NCBI GenBank assembly: GCA_003013855.2
Contig: PVNU02002348.1
Span: 62,001 to 126,000, forward strand
Source: Liriodendron chinense
Taxonomy: Eukaryota; Streptophyta; Magnoliopsida; Magnoliales; Magnoliaceae
DNA: 64,000 nucleotides
Direction of reading: 5' to 3'
A model generated the notes under the pieces. The model ran no database searches, had not been told where the DNA came from, and saw only the letters and a list, made by a program, of their open reading frames with translations. Every line of letters begins with the position of its first letter. The stretch's first letter is position 1. A program made the position numbers and the translations under genes. Positions 11,876-23,781 of this stretch are shown piece after piece.

Positions 11876-11882
11876 TTTTATA
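11876..11882 (-). promoter_or_regulatory. TATA box, element A 5' LTR
   Basis: The plus strand TTTTATA is TATAAAA on the element strand, followed by GGGGACCTAGGG. It corresponds to the TATA box of the other LTRs in the family and is missing from this element's 3' LTR. Confidence 0.8.
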
Positions 11883-11971
11883 GAATAGTGCGGAGAGTTC
11901 TAAATTGCGCAAGAAATCCTAGACTACGCAGAGAAAATTGGAGCTTGTGGAACACGCCCTGTTACGCAGAT

Positions 11972-12244
11972 GACCGGTCGCACGACCGGTCTGAGCTTCT
12001 GGACGACCGGTAACAAGACCGGTCTCAAAAACGCAAAAAAACATCTAGAGAGTTTTCATAATTTCAGACCCTAAAAATTTAATTCATGGACCGATCGCAC
12101 GACCGGTCTGAGTAGTGGACGATCGGTCGCATGACCGGTCTTAGATAGTCTAGCAAGCTTTGCAAAGGGACCCCCTTCTGTTGAGTGTTCGGACCGGTCG
12201 GACGACCTGTCTTGGGCTATGGACGACCGATTGGACGACCGGTC
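11972..12244 (-). repeat. GACCGGTC palindrome cluster in element A 5' LTR
   Basis: Repeated pairs of the form GACCGGTCGCACGACCGGTC are separated by short spacers (11972, 12004, 12088, 12124, 12191 and onward). They lie just upstream of the TATA box on the element strand, in U3. Each core is an 8-bp perfect palindrome and CpG-rich. Many copies show C-to-T or G-to-A decay. Confidence 0.85.
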
Positions 12245-12465
12245 TTCAGTGTATCATTTTACTTTCTTTCTTCTCTTCTTTAACGATTGGTCTTGTGATC
12301 TTCAATGCTTATAAATAGCGCCTTTAAGCCTTCAATTGATGAGTCCTCTCTCTCATTCTTTTATCCATAAAACCATGCATTAGTTGGGTCTTTAATCATG
12401 TATTTCAAGCATAGTTAGTGATAAAATGAGGTTAGAATATGGACATTTAAGAGCTCAACACTAAA

Positions 12466-13773
12466 CTATCATTGGCAGGCTAATGTGGCTTGAATCCTCT
12501 GATATGCCCATTAACTCAAGTGAGAGGTTAAACTCTTCTGATTTGTATTTAGGGGCATCTTTCTAGCTATCCCCAATAACTATTTCTAATTTATTCATCC
12601 TCAGGGTAACTAATTTCCACAACTCCCTCTTAAAATTTAGCATGTGGTGAGAGGGCTAAGAACTCCTTCTCTTAGAAGGGAAAGTAGTCGGGATCATCTC
12701 TTAGATTGGGGGGAAGAGAGGTAGTGGTGGAAGCCATGAGAATTCTCACTAGTTTTTTGTTCTCATCACTAGTGAAGTCACCGGATTCAGATTTAGACTC
12801 ATCCATGTCATCTCATGTTGCTGTTATAGCCTTCTTACCTTTCGGTTTAGGCGCTTCCGAACAATCCGGGGCAATATGACCACGATGACCGCAACCGTAA
12901 CATCAGACATATTTAGATTTTGATGATTTCCCTTTGTACTTATCACCCTTATTGTCCTTCTTGTCACAGCTCTTCCCTCTTTCAATTTTGAGGAATCTCT
13001 TAAATGTTTTATCTAATTCATCATCTTCATCATCGCTATCTTTGAAGGACTCATTCTTAATCTCCTTTTGCTAATGTAAGTGCCTATGTCTTCAAGGCGA
13101 TGTTCTTCTTCCTGGAGGGGGCCTTAAGTGTAGGTCATAAGTTTGTGAGGAACCTATGAGTTCTTCTACTTTCATATTGTCTATGTCTCTACACTCTTCT
13201 AAGGCTATTACCTTGGAGCTAAATCTCTCCGGGAGGGACCTAAGTATTTTTCTACAAATCCTACCTTCCAGAACCCTTTCCTCCCAAGGCAAACATGAAG
13301 TTACAAATATCTGATAGTTGTGTGTAAAAATCAATAAACGTTTTAGACTCTTCCATTTTAATATTTTCAAATTTAGTGGTTAAGAGTTTAAGCTTCGAGC
13401 GTCTTATTGTGGTAGTTCCCTCATGGATAACCTCTAGTATATCCCATGCTTCTTTTGCAATTATGTATGGGAGAATGCGTTAAAATTCATATGAGAAAAC
13501 CACGCAACAAATCACATTGAGAGCTTTAGCAGTTGTCATGTATTGAGCTCTCTCATTATCATTCAACTTCTCATCATCTTTGGAAATGACAATGGATTTA
13601 CCATTAACCTCCACTTGCTCCATGGGTGTGGAATACCCACGTTGTGTACTTACCCAAACAGAGTGGTCCAAGGATTGTAAGAAAATCCTTATCCTAGCCT
13701 TCCAATAGGCGTAGTTGGACCCGTTGAAGTGTGGTGGACGGTTAATGGCACTCCCATCTTGACTAGACAACAC
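12466..13773 (-). pseudogene. Ty1/copia gag remnant
   Basis: This is degenerate gag of a copia element. At the start (13773-13480) it reads RPPHFNGSNYAYWKARI, the typical copia gag opening. Further on (13370-13092) come RKILRSLPERFSSKV and MKVEELIGSSQTYDL, of the UBN2 gag domain. A perfect CX2CX4HX4C zinc knuckle (CYGCGHRGHIAPDC) lies at 12902-12861, preceded by an in-frame TGA. No copia protease, integrase or RT is present. Element A interrupts or adjoins it at 12465. Confidence 0.85.
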
Positions 13774-15779
13774 GACACCCTACGCTAATACGTGCGGAAG
13801 CTTGGCAGAGCAAATTAAAATTATGGTTTAGTCTTAGAGGAGGGGATTAGGACCTTTTTTTGAAATTATTTTCGCCAACTTAAAATGATTATCAATTAAT
13901 ACTAAGTAAGTAATAACAATTCGGCTTCTAAGCCTAAGTGGGTCCAATCACAAGACTAGCATATGATAAGCAATTAAACAACCTAGTTTAAGCATGCATA
14001 AATTAACATATGATTAACTTAATCAAGAACCTAATGTATGCAACCTAACTAGACTATATGAGGGTCTATCATATAAGCTCAAGTCTACTCAATTAGTGAA
14101 AGTACATCTTGTGTGTGAATGTGCCTATCAAATGCCCAGCATACATTCTAATCAAGTATACATAATTAAGCAATTAAAACATACAATGCTAGATTAACAA
14201 TGTCCTCAAATACTTCACAAACACAAGCATATATAGTGGTTTGACTACGTGTCTACTTCACTCTCGGTTCAAGTACTCACCCCTTGAGCACATCGGCATT
14301 CACTAGTGAGTTTAAATCAGGTTCCTCCCAACCTAGGTGTTTTAACTTAGATCCACCATATCAGGGAGTTTACAGGTTCCTCCCAACCTACACGTTTACA
14401 CTCGTGTTGGTGGCTCCCCTTGGAGACTTGTTTTAGCCTAAACAAACAGGTCAAGGATCGACAAACGAACCTGAGATTTAGGTTCAACAAATGAGCTAAG
14501 GATCGACAAATGCCCTTAGACTTTTAGGATCAACTAACAAGCTAAGTATTGATAAATAAACCTAAATCGAGTTTCACACACAAACTCTACACTCAATTTT
14601 CTACAGAAAGAGAGTGGTTGGACTCTTACAAATTGACAATCTCACTTATCAGATTTGATCCCCGTTGATGCGCCGCTTTGGTTTGCTTGATCTCCACTCT
14701 CTTGTGCTTCAATCAGCTCCCCTTTTTAGTGTTCCGATGTTGTTATCAATGCATCGCTTATGCTCCGCTCCAACTATTAGCCACCTTGCATATGATGCTC
14801 CGACGGAGATGCCCAAGGTGCTAGGAGGTAGGTTTGAGATCTCTACAACTAATGGGAAGTGGTTGCCGAGAGAATCTCTCCTACAAGGATCTCATCATAT
14901 AGTTTAGATACGAATTTAACTATCTAGATTGGTCCAAACTCTATAGATCAAAGAGGGACAAGTATATTCACTTCATGAGCTTGGAATACTCCATTCTTAT
15001 GATGAATGACAAAGAAGATGTCTTGCTAGGGTTAGAATTAAAGCCTCTAATGGTCTCCAATAATGGTGCCTTCAAACTCCTCAAAATCCCTCTCTTATTG
15101 CCCAAAATGGTCTCTCCCGCTTTTATAGAAAAATCTCTAACAGTAAAAAAAAAAGGTAGAAATGACATCTTCGATTGATCAAAATAACCATTCAATTGAT
15201 TGAAGGTATCTTCGATTAATCGAAACATACCATTCGATTGATCAAAAAACTATCTAAAGAGTTTAGCGATGTTGCTGGACATATTTTGATTGATCAAAAC
15301 TTCAACTTCGTTATATCAAAGTGATTGTTTCGATTTATTGAAAAATTATCCAAAGAGTAAGTTGTTGGACATATTTTGATTGATCAAAACTGGTTTTTCA
15401 ATCGATCAGAGTCCTCTCGAAACTGGACTTCAATGTATCGAATACCTATCAGAAATGTTGTTTGGACTATTCTATTTACATTAGTTTAAACCTCTTTTAT
15501 TAACCTAATTTATCATGTTGTTTCTATACGATCTAAGGCCAATGATGATGACTAAGGGTTTTTCTAGTTGGTCTAAGTCATCTAGATGTTTAGGGTGTTT
15601 TAGTTCAAAGGCTTAAGGTCATTAAGGCATCTCATTTACCTGTTCTTCTTCCTTGATGCTTGCTTGTCCACTTGAATCTTCGGTATTCAGCTTGCCAAGG
15701 CTTAATTGATATTACAATACATGGACACACGTGATTAACAAATAAGGTGCACTAGTATGCCACAGAAAAGTGCACTAAT
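13774..15779. other. Non-coding DNA beside the copia remnant, with GATTGATC-type palindromes
   Basis: About 2 kb with no convincing gene. It probably includes decayed copia 5' sequence, but I could not fix LTR ends or a Met-tRNA primer site. Between about 15170 and 15430 short motifs such as TTCGATTGATCAAAA recur in both orientations. The phrase GTTCCTCCCAACCTA is repeated at 14321 and 14381. The short ORFs here look random. Confidence 0.5.
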
Positions 15780-17950
15780 AGCCCGACCGAGGACATGGTC
15801 CCAGTTCGAATATCTGCGGAAGAATCAATGAAAACTATGCGAATAGGGACTTCCCTCGAACTTGTCGTGCAGATAAGATTCCCCAAATTTCTTGCCAAGC
15901 ACTAAGTTATTTTCGCCTAGTCTTACGAAGATATGCCCGGGATTGACCCCAGTATGGTCGTTCACCGTCTGAAGGTGGAGAAAACGTCGATCTTTCAATG
16001 AGGAATGACAGGAAGCCATAAAAGATGAAGTCTATAAACTCATCTGAGCCGGATTCATTGAAGAAACAGGCTACTCGGAGTGGGTGGCAAACGTTGTGCT
16101 AGTGAAGAAAGTTAACGAAAAATGGCAAATGTGTGTCAACTATACCGATCTCAACAAGGTATGTCCAAAAGACAGTTTCTCCATGCCAAGGATTGATAAA
16201 CTAGTAAATGCTATGGCCGGATATGCACTCCTCAATTTCATGGATGCATATTCTGGCTCCAATTAGAGATCTATGCATCCATCAGACAGACAGAAGACAT
16301 CCTTCATCATAGATAGAGGACTCAATTGCTACAAGGTTATACCTTTTGGCCTTAAAAATGTTGGCGCCACATACCAGTGTCTTGTCAACAAGATGTTCGT
16401 CAATCAGATAAAAAAATTATAGAGGTATACATCAATGATATGCTCATTAAGAGCATCAGAGCCAGAGATCACCTTACAGATCTTCGCGAGATGTTTCAGA
16501 TCCTATGCAACTACAAGATGAAGCTAATCCTGCGAAATACGCATTCGGAGTAGCCTTAGGTAAGTTCCTCGGCTTCATAGTCAGGCAACGAGGCATAAAG
16601 GCCAACCTAGAGAAGATTCGAGCTCTCCTCAAGGTAAGCTTTCCCAAAATAACGAAGGAGGTATAACAGCTTGCAGGCCGGGTAACCTCACTCAATAGAT
16701 TCATCTCCAAGGCATTGGACAGGTGTCTATTGTTCTTCAAGTTGCTGAAAGGAACTCAAAAGGCACCTAATTGGATAGACGAATGCGAGCAAGCATTCAT
16801 TTGCCTAAAAGAATATATGGGAGCCCCACCAGTCCTCTCCAAGCTTGTCCTTGGTGAGGAACTTATCCTGTATCTGGAGGTGTCTCCCACAACAGTCAAC
16901 TCAACACTCATAAGAGATGATGGGGGTATGCAGAGTTCATTTTGCTACATCAACAGATCCATGGTCGACGCCGTAACATGGTATCCAGAGATAGAGAAGC
17001 TAGCCCTGGCCTTGGTGGTCTCGGCCAGAAAGCTTCAGCCATATTTTTAGGCTCACCTGATCGTGGTTCCCACAAACTAACCATTGAAATAAGTTTTGTA
17101 GAAGAGTGAAGCTTCCTGAAGATTACCCAAGTAGGCCATTCAATTAAGTGAGCACGACATCAATTTTTGTCCTTGCACATCGATAAAAGGACAGGGCCAT
17201 GAAAGATTTCATCGTGGAGTTTACCTACCCCAGTCATTGTACAACTGGAAGAGCCCTCCTCTCCTAAGGAGTTGACGTGGACACTCTACGTGGATGACTC
17301 TTCCCGTTCTCATGGGAGTGGGGCAGGGCTGATCTTGATAGACCCCAATGACTCAAAATTTGAATATGCGCTCCATTTTGGGTTCCCAGCATCCAACAAT
17401 GAAGCGGAGTACGAGGCCCTCCTGGCCGGTCTCAAATTAGCAAAAACGATGGGAGTTCACAATCTGAAAATACACAGTGACTCACAACTTGTAGTAAATT
17501 GAATTACAGATGAATTTGAAGCAAGACGTGAGAAAATGGTGGCATATAGAGGCATAACACTCGAATTACTAAAGGACTTCTTGAAGTACAAACTCATCCA
17601 AGTCCCCAAAGAATAGAATAGGCTCACTGATTCTCTGGCCAGATTGGGCTCGGTGTCAGCCAACGACCCTGTGCGAACCATCCCTATCGAGTTCGTTGCC
17701 GAGCTGAGCATCATTCAACGTGAGCCAATGGAAGCATTACCAATGGATCTGGCTCCATGATGGACTGATCCTATCATTCATTTTCTTCAAACTGGACAAC
17801 TCCCTGAGAATAAGGAGGCTCGATTGTTAAAGTGTTGTGCCTTGAGGTATTTTCTGAGAGATGGAGTCCTGTTCAAACTGAGGTTACTCCAAGCCCCACC
17901 TGAGGTGCCTCTGTCCAGATGAGGCTGACTACATCCTCAAAGAAATTCAC
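15780..17950 (+). pseudogene. Tat-lineage Ty3/gypsy pol fragment (RT, RNase H, second RNase H, start of integrase)
   Basis: In order: MPGIDPSMVVHRL at about 15930, RT with VVLVKKVNEKWQM, VNYTDLNKVCPKDSF and FMDAYSG (16084-16265), a catalytic box reading YINDML instead of YVDDML (about 16435), first RNase H (16715-17050), then a second, archaeal-type RNase H (17272-17502; LYVDDSSRSHGSGAGL, NNEAEYEALLAGL, HSDSQL), which marks the Tat lineage. The integrase zinc region begins with LKCCALRYFLRDGVLFK and stops abruptly after DEADYILKEIH. Several stops and frameshifts break it, and no LTR is attached. Confidence 0.88.
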
Positions 17951-19044
17951 TTGATCGCCCACTTCAAATACTTTAGCATGACAATTCTTATCAGCCTTTT
18001 CCTTGTACTTATCGTTCGAAGTCTGTAACCTTGCTTGTGCCTCTGCATGAATGCCCATGATTCGGTCCGCCATATGTTCTGCTGTTATACTTATGCCCAG
18101 GATCTTGGGCAAAGGGACCAAATCAAGTGTGTGGTATGGCACTTGACCATATACAATCTAAAATGGAGACTTTCCTATCGAGCGATACACCATGTTGTTG
18201 AATGCGAACTCCGCTTGAGATAGGGCTAAGTCTCATTTCTTTGGTTTGTTGCCTGAAACGCAATAGATGAAATTCCCAATGTGCGGTTTACAACATCGGT
18301 CTTACCATCTGTTTGCGGATAGTAGGTGCTACTGAATTAAAGTCGCATACAAAACCGACTCCGTAAGGCTCGCCAAAAGTGACTAACGAACTTTGTGTCC
18401 AGTCTGAAGTGATCATCTTAGGAACCCCATGTAACCATATGAACTCTCTGAAAAACAGATTCGCCATGTTTATTGCATCAAAGGTCTTCTTGCAGGGAAT
18501 GGAGTGTGTCATTTTGGAGAATCAGACTACCACCACGAACACTGAATCCATACCCTGTTGTGTTCGTGGGAGACCCAGTACAAAGTCCATGGATAGATCC
18601 TCCCAAGGAGCATCAGGCACGGGCAATGGAGTGTAAAGTCCCATATTCTAAGAGTGCCCCTTGAAGGTTTAACAAACATGGCAACGTTGCACTACCTTCC
18701 CCACATTGCCAGATAAATGTTGCCAATAATATCTTTCTTCCACAAAGGCCTTCGTCTAATCACATCCAAGGTGACCTCCAAGGCCACCACCATGTAGCTC
18801 TAAGATAATTTGATTATGTAACGAGCTCTGCGAAATGCAAATCTGATTCCCCTTGAAAAGGAATCCATCCTGAATAAGGAAGTCACTCGGGTGACCTCCC
18901 AGGCACCTCGCCCATACATCAGCAAAGTCCTCATCTTCAACATAGAGCTCTTTGGGATAGTCGAACCCGACCACCTCATTACTCACTGTCACCAAGAGTG
19001 AAGCATGATGGCTAAGTGCATCAGTGACCTTGTTCTATTGCCCT
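17951..19044 (-). pseudogene. Chromovirus integrase fragment
   Basis: Read on the minus strand: the RNase H tail (VTDALSHHASLL), then integrase with DGFLFKGNQICISQSSL and HGGGLGGHLG (18995-18756), the core FIPCKKT/VADLFFRE-like segment with FIWLHGVPKMITSD (18512-18288), and the C-terminal part AEAQARLQTSNDKYKEKAD...VFEVGDQV (18142-17951). This resembles Reina/CRM-type chromoviruses rather than Athila. It ends at the join with the Tat fragment at 17950/17951 and at an LTR start (TGTTAAG, 19045). Confidence 0.83.
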
Positions 19045-19300
19045 ATGTTAAGCCTAGAATATTGTATAATTAACCCCAATTCCATGCTCATATTACATAA
19101 AATAAGGTGTTTAAAGAGCTAACTTAAGATGTTTTTGTGATTATAGGAACTTGAAAGAGATTTGAAAGATTGGAGCTTAATGGAGTATGATTACAAATGT
19201 TTGGAAGTCAAGAGCAAGCAAGCAAAGTAAGAGAGAAAAGTAGAAAAGGAAGAAAGAAAGAAAATTCTAAAACTGCAATTTACTGTAGTTTGCGACTGGT
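19045..19300 (+). repeat. Old LTR fragment T (left part)
   Basis: It starts TGTTAAGCCTAG and contains ATTGTATAATTAACCC, which is also found near the start of solo LTR S3 (19865). It is probably the 5' portion of an LTR inserted in the chromovirus fragment. It continues after S2 at 23578-23781. Confidence 0.55.
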
Positions 19301-21198
19301 TGTTGAGCTCTAAATTGTGCATATTTTAACCCCAATTCATCACACATTATGCATGGTTTACATGTTTAAAGACTAATCCAATACATGCTTTTGTGTTTGT
19401 AGGAATGAGAGAGAGATTTCACCTATATGATGTTAAAAAAACTTAATTTATATGCCTTAAAGATCAAAGGAAGAAAGGATAAGAGGTGGAGGAGAGATGT
19501 AATGAAGATTAAGGAGAAGAATCATGAAAAAAATCACAAGTCATAGTGTCCGGCCAGCTGCCTAAAACCTCTAGAAACCAGAAATTCTCTAGACCTTTTT
19601 TTACATTGCTCGACCTGTCATCCGACCGGCCGGCCAGCGGATGGGTCGGCCTTTGTATTTACACCTCTAGATTTTTGTCTATTGCTGTGCACGCTTTGAC
19701 CAGCCAGCCAGGGGGTCCGGTCGGCCGTCCAGTGTCCAGATTGCGTAAGGACTTTTCGATTTATGGAAGATTCGAAGTCGATGATGAATTTTTGCTATAA
19801 AAGGACACCTCTACATCGTTCCTAAGGCATCATAGAAGGTTGAGAAGTTCGTTGATAAGTACCTAATATTGTATAATTAACCCTAGTTGTTAAGGGCGTT
19901 ATCATTGTTTTTCTGGTTAATTATCCCTCATTAGGTTAATTTTCTGTCTTCAGGTGTTCAGGAGAGGTTAGGCAAGATCTAAGCCAATCAGGGCGTTTAA
20001 AGGTCCAAAAGCGATCAAGATCAAGTACGTTGGTGGCCCTGAAGGAAATCAGGATAGGAAGATCGAAGGCCAGACCATTTTCCATGGTATAGATGGAATG
20101 AAGATGGCTAAAAAGGGCCTCATCACAGCAACACAATTTGGAGATCAAGGCCGAATACATTGGATGGTCAAAATCAAGCATTCACTAATGATGGGGGATC
20201 CATGTGCGTTATATACATATGTGAGCACTACACATGCGAGACCACATCGGCGTGCCTCTCATCTCCACACATACGGATAAACAAACATGGAGGAGTCTTT
20301 CCTTCACGTGTAGTTCATGCCACGTGCGATCAACGAGCAGCCCATGCGATCCAGCTCCAAAGACCAGCAAGGTAGATGAGCTCCCATCTCACATGAACAT
20401 CCACCGTCCATCATCAGCCATGCAAGATTGTCCATCCATCCAAGCTGGTCCAGATCACATGTCCAGCAACTAGGAGCTGATGGATGTCTACTACACATGC
20501 AACCTAAAAATCAATGGTCAGGATCTGATATACGTGCAGCTTCCAAAGATCATCAACTAGCTGAACTTTGGTCAAGTCGCACATGTAGCCGTCCATCACA
20601 TGTTGCAGCTCATCAGCAGCTACCAAAGCATGCCTCACACGCCCACAGCTAAGGAGATCTCCAACCGTCCATTCCAAGCAGCAGTGGACGTTCACCATCT
20701 GCATCATCATCAGCCACCGTCCATTTCACATCCAGATGTGGTGGACCCCAGCTGATTATCAGAGCATCAGCCGTCCATCCAAGCTTCACCGTCCATTGCT
20801 CCAGCTGGTGGACGATCAAATCTCATCCAAGCTCCAGCTGATCTCCACCGTCCATATCATGCAATCCATCTTCAGCTGATTTCCACCGTCCAGGGCTGGA
20901 CGTCAGCAGCCAGCAGCAACGTCCAGCAGTGGACGTCCGTCCAGCCATCACAGCTGCTCCTTAACATGCTTCATCACATCCAGCCGTCCATTAGGTGGAC
21001 CACCTTCAACATCCAGCAAGTGGATCGTTCCATCTCCAGCAGCCCACCTCCACATGTGCAGCAGAAGTTCTACATCCCAACCATCCATCTTCTGGATGTG
21101 TCCTTTAATCCAAGGTGGACCACACCAGCAGCCAGCTCTCCACCATCCAGTGGACCCCTTGATTCTTCTCATCATCTCCACCATGGCTGCAAGAGAGG

Positions 21199-21200
<2 letters not shown>

Positions 21201-21230
<30 letters not shown>
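21201..21230. repeat. (CT)15 microsatellite
   Basis: Thirty bases of perfect CT dinucleotides inside solo LTR S3. Confidence 0.97.
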
Positions 21231-21233
<3 letters not shown>

Positions 21234-21808
21234 CACATGTGTAAGGCATGGAATGCCACCTCATCATCCAAGCCTCACTCCAAGCCCAAACCTAAAAGAA
21301 AAGTTGCTTTAGGCTTGGAGTGACACCTAGGATTGGAGTACTTTTCTTGCCACATGTCCATCCAAGCCTAACTCCAAGCCCAAACCTAAAAGCAAAGTTT
21401 GCTTTGGGCACTCCAAGCCTAACTCCATTCCCAAACCTAAAGAAACTTTTGGTGTGCCACCTAGGCTTGGGAGCTCCTCATAAGGCTATAAAAGAAGCTC
21501 CTCTCCCTCTCATTCTCATCATCCCTCAAAATCCAAAATCATCCCTCAAATCCCACAATCCAAGTCTTCTTTTCTTTTCTTCTTTTTCTTTGTAGAAGTA
21601 GAGTAGTGTAGTTTTTCCTTTGTAGAGAATTTAGTCTTCCATTGTAGCATGGTTGGCTAAACCTCTAGCTAAGGCTAGGGGTGAAGCCTTTGAAGAAATT
21701 TGCAAGCTTTGGTTCTTTTGGTTCAACATTGTGTGGTGTAGTTGTTGGAGTTCTCTTTGGTTGATTGGTTTGGTTATCCACCTCGGTGGACGCTATTGTT
21801 GTGCAAGC

Positions 21809-22210
21809 CCCTTGATCCATCGTCGACTCCGGGCACGTTGGATGCTTGGGATCCCTTGCACACCAATTAGCTAGTTCATGATCGATAAAGTCCCTTGATC
21901 CATCGTCGACTCCGGGCACGTTGGATGCTTTGGATTCCCTACGATCATCGAGCTAGTGCAGGTAAAGTCATCGATCTGTAAAATCCCTTGATCCATTGTA
22001 GACTCCGGGCACATTGGATGCTTTGGATTCCCTACGATCGATAGACGAGATCTTAACGGTTGGATCGGTCAATCAAAGCCTCCTATCTTGTAAGTATGCA
22101 TTTGATCGTATGAATTGTGATCTTATCAGTTGACTTGTTGGCAAAGTTGTTGATCTGTACAATTCCTTGATCCATTGTTGACTCCGGGCACAGTGGATGC
22201 TTGGAATTCC
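21809..22210 (+). repeat. Four spaced copies of a TTGATCCAT...GACTCCGGGCAC repeat
   Basis: Copies begin at about 21809, 21892, 21985 and 22164. Each reads CCTTGATCCATYGT followed by GACTCCGGGCAC and TGGATGCTT. They sit in S3 between an apparent promoter half and the U5 end. The first three are 83-93 bp apart and the fourth is 179 bp on. Confidence 0.85.
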
Positions 22211-23577
22211 CTACGATCAACTAACGAGTGCTTCATGGTCAAATCAATCGGTTCAGATCACCATCTTTTATGAAATATGCAAATGGTTTAACTGTTTCAT
22301 CTTCCGATTGGAATGAATCTTTATTCAATTCCAGTTGAGTTATAGTTGGACCAATAAATCAAATCTTGTGAATGAATCAAAGGTGGATCCCTGATGCCTT
22401 AGCCCCTTTTCTATTTTGTCTTTCACCACACACAACTTGCTCCACTCTCGTGGATAAACCAGATTTCATCTCACTCACCTAAACTAATTCCTCTAAGTGT
22501 TCTTAACCCCAATCCCTGTGGATCGACCTCGGTCTTACCGAGTATTTTACTACTTCGCTACCTGCACTTGGGTGTGCAATCTTCGGATTGTAGCATTCGT
22601 GGGAGGTGGAGAAGACTGTCGTTAAGTGTTCGCAACTCCTCCAACTAAGGTTTTTATGGTTTTTCTATGCTTTTATAGTAGTTTTCTTTTGAGTTTTAGT
22701 TTAACCTGTTAATGGTTGGCTAAACCTCTTAGTTAAGGTTAAGAGGTGAAGCTTATTGTTATTTGCAATGCTTAATCCGAATTAGTTCAAGTACTTTTAG
22801 GTTTAATGAAGAACACTTCTAGTTCAAGTTTAAAATAAAGTTAGTATTTTTAGTTAATATTCTATCTCTTCTGATTTCTCTTACTTGAGATGTTTTGATT
22901 ACTGAGATTACTTAATGAGGTGTTGATTGATAGGATTTTGGGTTGTAGAGATGTTAGATCCATCATGATATGTTGGATGCTAGGAGATCTTACAAACCAA
23001 GTTTTCTAAGTGCTTATCCAGAACTAAACTAAAAGAAATTCTTATCTTTGAGATTGATTTGAGATAGATGTTTATGTATTGATTTTGGTTTAATAGAAGT
23101 TCGACTCATGCTTCCAGATCAAGTCTAATGACAAGACTTTAGGAAGAATCATGAATGTGATCTCAATTGTTTTGTGAGGGATTGAGCTCTGTGATTGGAT
23201 ACGCCCAATGCCTTAGTTGATTATGAGAGAACCATATCAGTAGATGATCCATCTATGTTAGATATGTTATGATATTTGATTGCTCTAAATTCCAATTGGA
23301 TAGGGATGGAACTATGATTCCAATTAAGTTATTGGCTTGAATAGTTTGAATTGGCATTGTAAATGATTATAAGTGGATCCTTCGCACTCTAGTGTTTTAT
23401 TTCCCTGATTTAGCTCTAAAGTAGATAGTTTTATAATTTCTATCCATCAATAGAAATCCGAATTTAGTCCATCCTAGTTACATAGTTTAGAATTGTTACG
23501 ACAATCCCTGAGGATCGAACTCGGTCTTACCGAGAATTATTACTACATCACAGCCTTGCACTTAAGGCGAGTAAACA

Positions 23578-23781
23578 CCAGTCGCCAAGACTCTGTGACC
23601 GGTCGCTCAAAGCAAAGAAAGGTAACAAAAGCCTGTGCGGCCGGTCTAATGTAGGCAACAAAGGAAGTTTGCTTATTGGACTGTCTAGTTCCCATTACGA
23701 CCGGTCGTAGACCCCTAGCAAATGGTCGCCCAAACATGTAGAAATTTGAATTTCAGTTGCCATGCAAATCAACTACAACTG
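23578..23781 (+). repeat. Old LTR fragment T (right part)
   Basis: Two hundred bases with GACCGGTC-like palindromes (23599, 23640, 23699). It probably continues fragment T (19045-19300) on the other side of S2, and is in turn cut by the LTR of element D at 23782. Confidence 0.5.

Larger units (their letters stand above)
2527..12460 (-). mobile_element. Element A: complete, decayed Athila-like Ty3/gypsy retrotransposon (9.9 kb)
   Basis: Both LTRs, a tRNA-Asp primer-binding site, gag, protease, RT, RNase H and integrase are present in the normal order on the minus strand. Identical 5-bp CTAAA copies flank it (2522-2526 and 12461-12465), so its ends are as inserted. The RT active site reads FMDD and the integrase runs WGIDFMGPF, both typical of the Athila lineage. 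There is no envelope-like ORF between integrase and the 3' LTR. Stops and frameshifts in every domain make it non-functional. Confidence 0.95.
10900..12460 (-). repeat. Element A 5' LTR (1561 bp)
   Basis: The element-strand start TGTTGAGC is at 12460. The other end is GCGAATA at 10900, a mutated form of the usual GCGAACA. It contains the palindrome cluster (11972-12244), the TATA box (11876-11882) and the U5 motif (10941-10969). Compared with the 3' LTR it retains about 400 bp that the other copy has lost. Confidence 0.93.
19853..22595 (+). repeat. Solo LTR S3, 2743 bp, TSD TTCGT
   Basis: It starts TGATAAGTACC and ends GGATTGTAGCA, flanked by identical TTCGT copies (19848-19852 and 22596-22600). 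It is coding-free. The body is unrelated to the Athila-like LTRs except for the 3' U5 motif (22514-22542), which matches perfectly. It is rich in CCGTCCA motifs (20400-21180), has a (CT)15 run and four copies of a GACTCCGGGCAC repeat. It is probably a solo LTR of a different Athila-related family. Confidence 0.88.
19301..23577 (+). repeat. Solo LTR S2, Athila-like, split by S3 (1529 bp without it)
   Basis: It starts TGTTGAGCTCTAAATTG and ends AAGGCGAGTAAACA, with a TATA box (19796-19802) and U5 motif (23506-23534) but no primer-binding site. Without the nested S3 and one TSD copy the length is 1529 bp, like other LTRs here. The flanks are CTGGT (left) and CCAGT (right). These are not identical, but both are one transition from CCGGT. 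A cluster of CCGGCCGGCC-type palindromes lies at about 19550-19730. Confidence 0.8.

Noticed and set aside
14665..14907. 80-codon ORF in the DNA beside the copia remnant, considered as a host exon
   Set aside because: No recognised motif, splice sites or neighbours. Base composition is like the surrounding non-coding DNA.
20948..21323. Overlapping ORFs near the (CT)15 run in S3
   Set aside because: They depend on the microsatellite (Leu-Ser and Arg-Glu runs) and differ between frames. No domain.
22514..22542. B-box-like sequence in the U5 motif, suggesting a tRNA gene or tRNA-derived SINE
   Set aside because: There is no A box, cloverleaf or Pol III terminator. The similarity is limited to the T-arm and is better explained by pairing with the primer tRNA.
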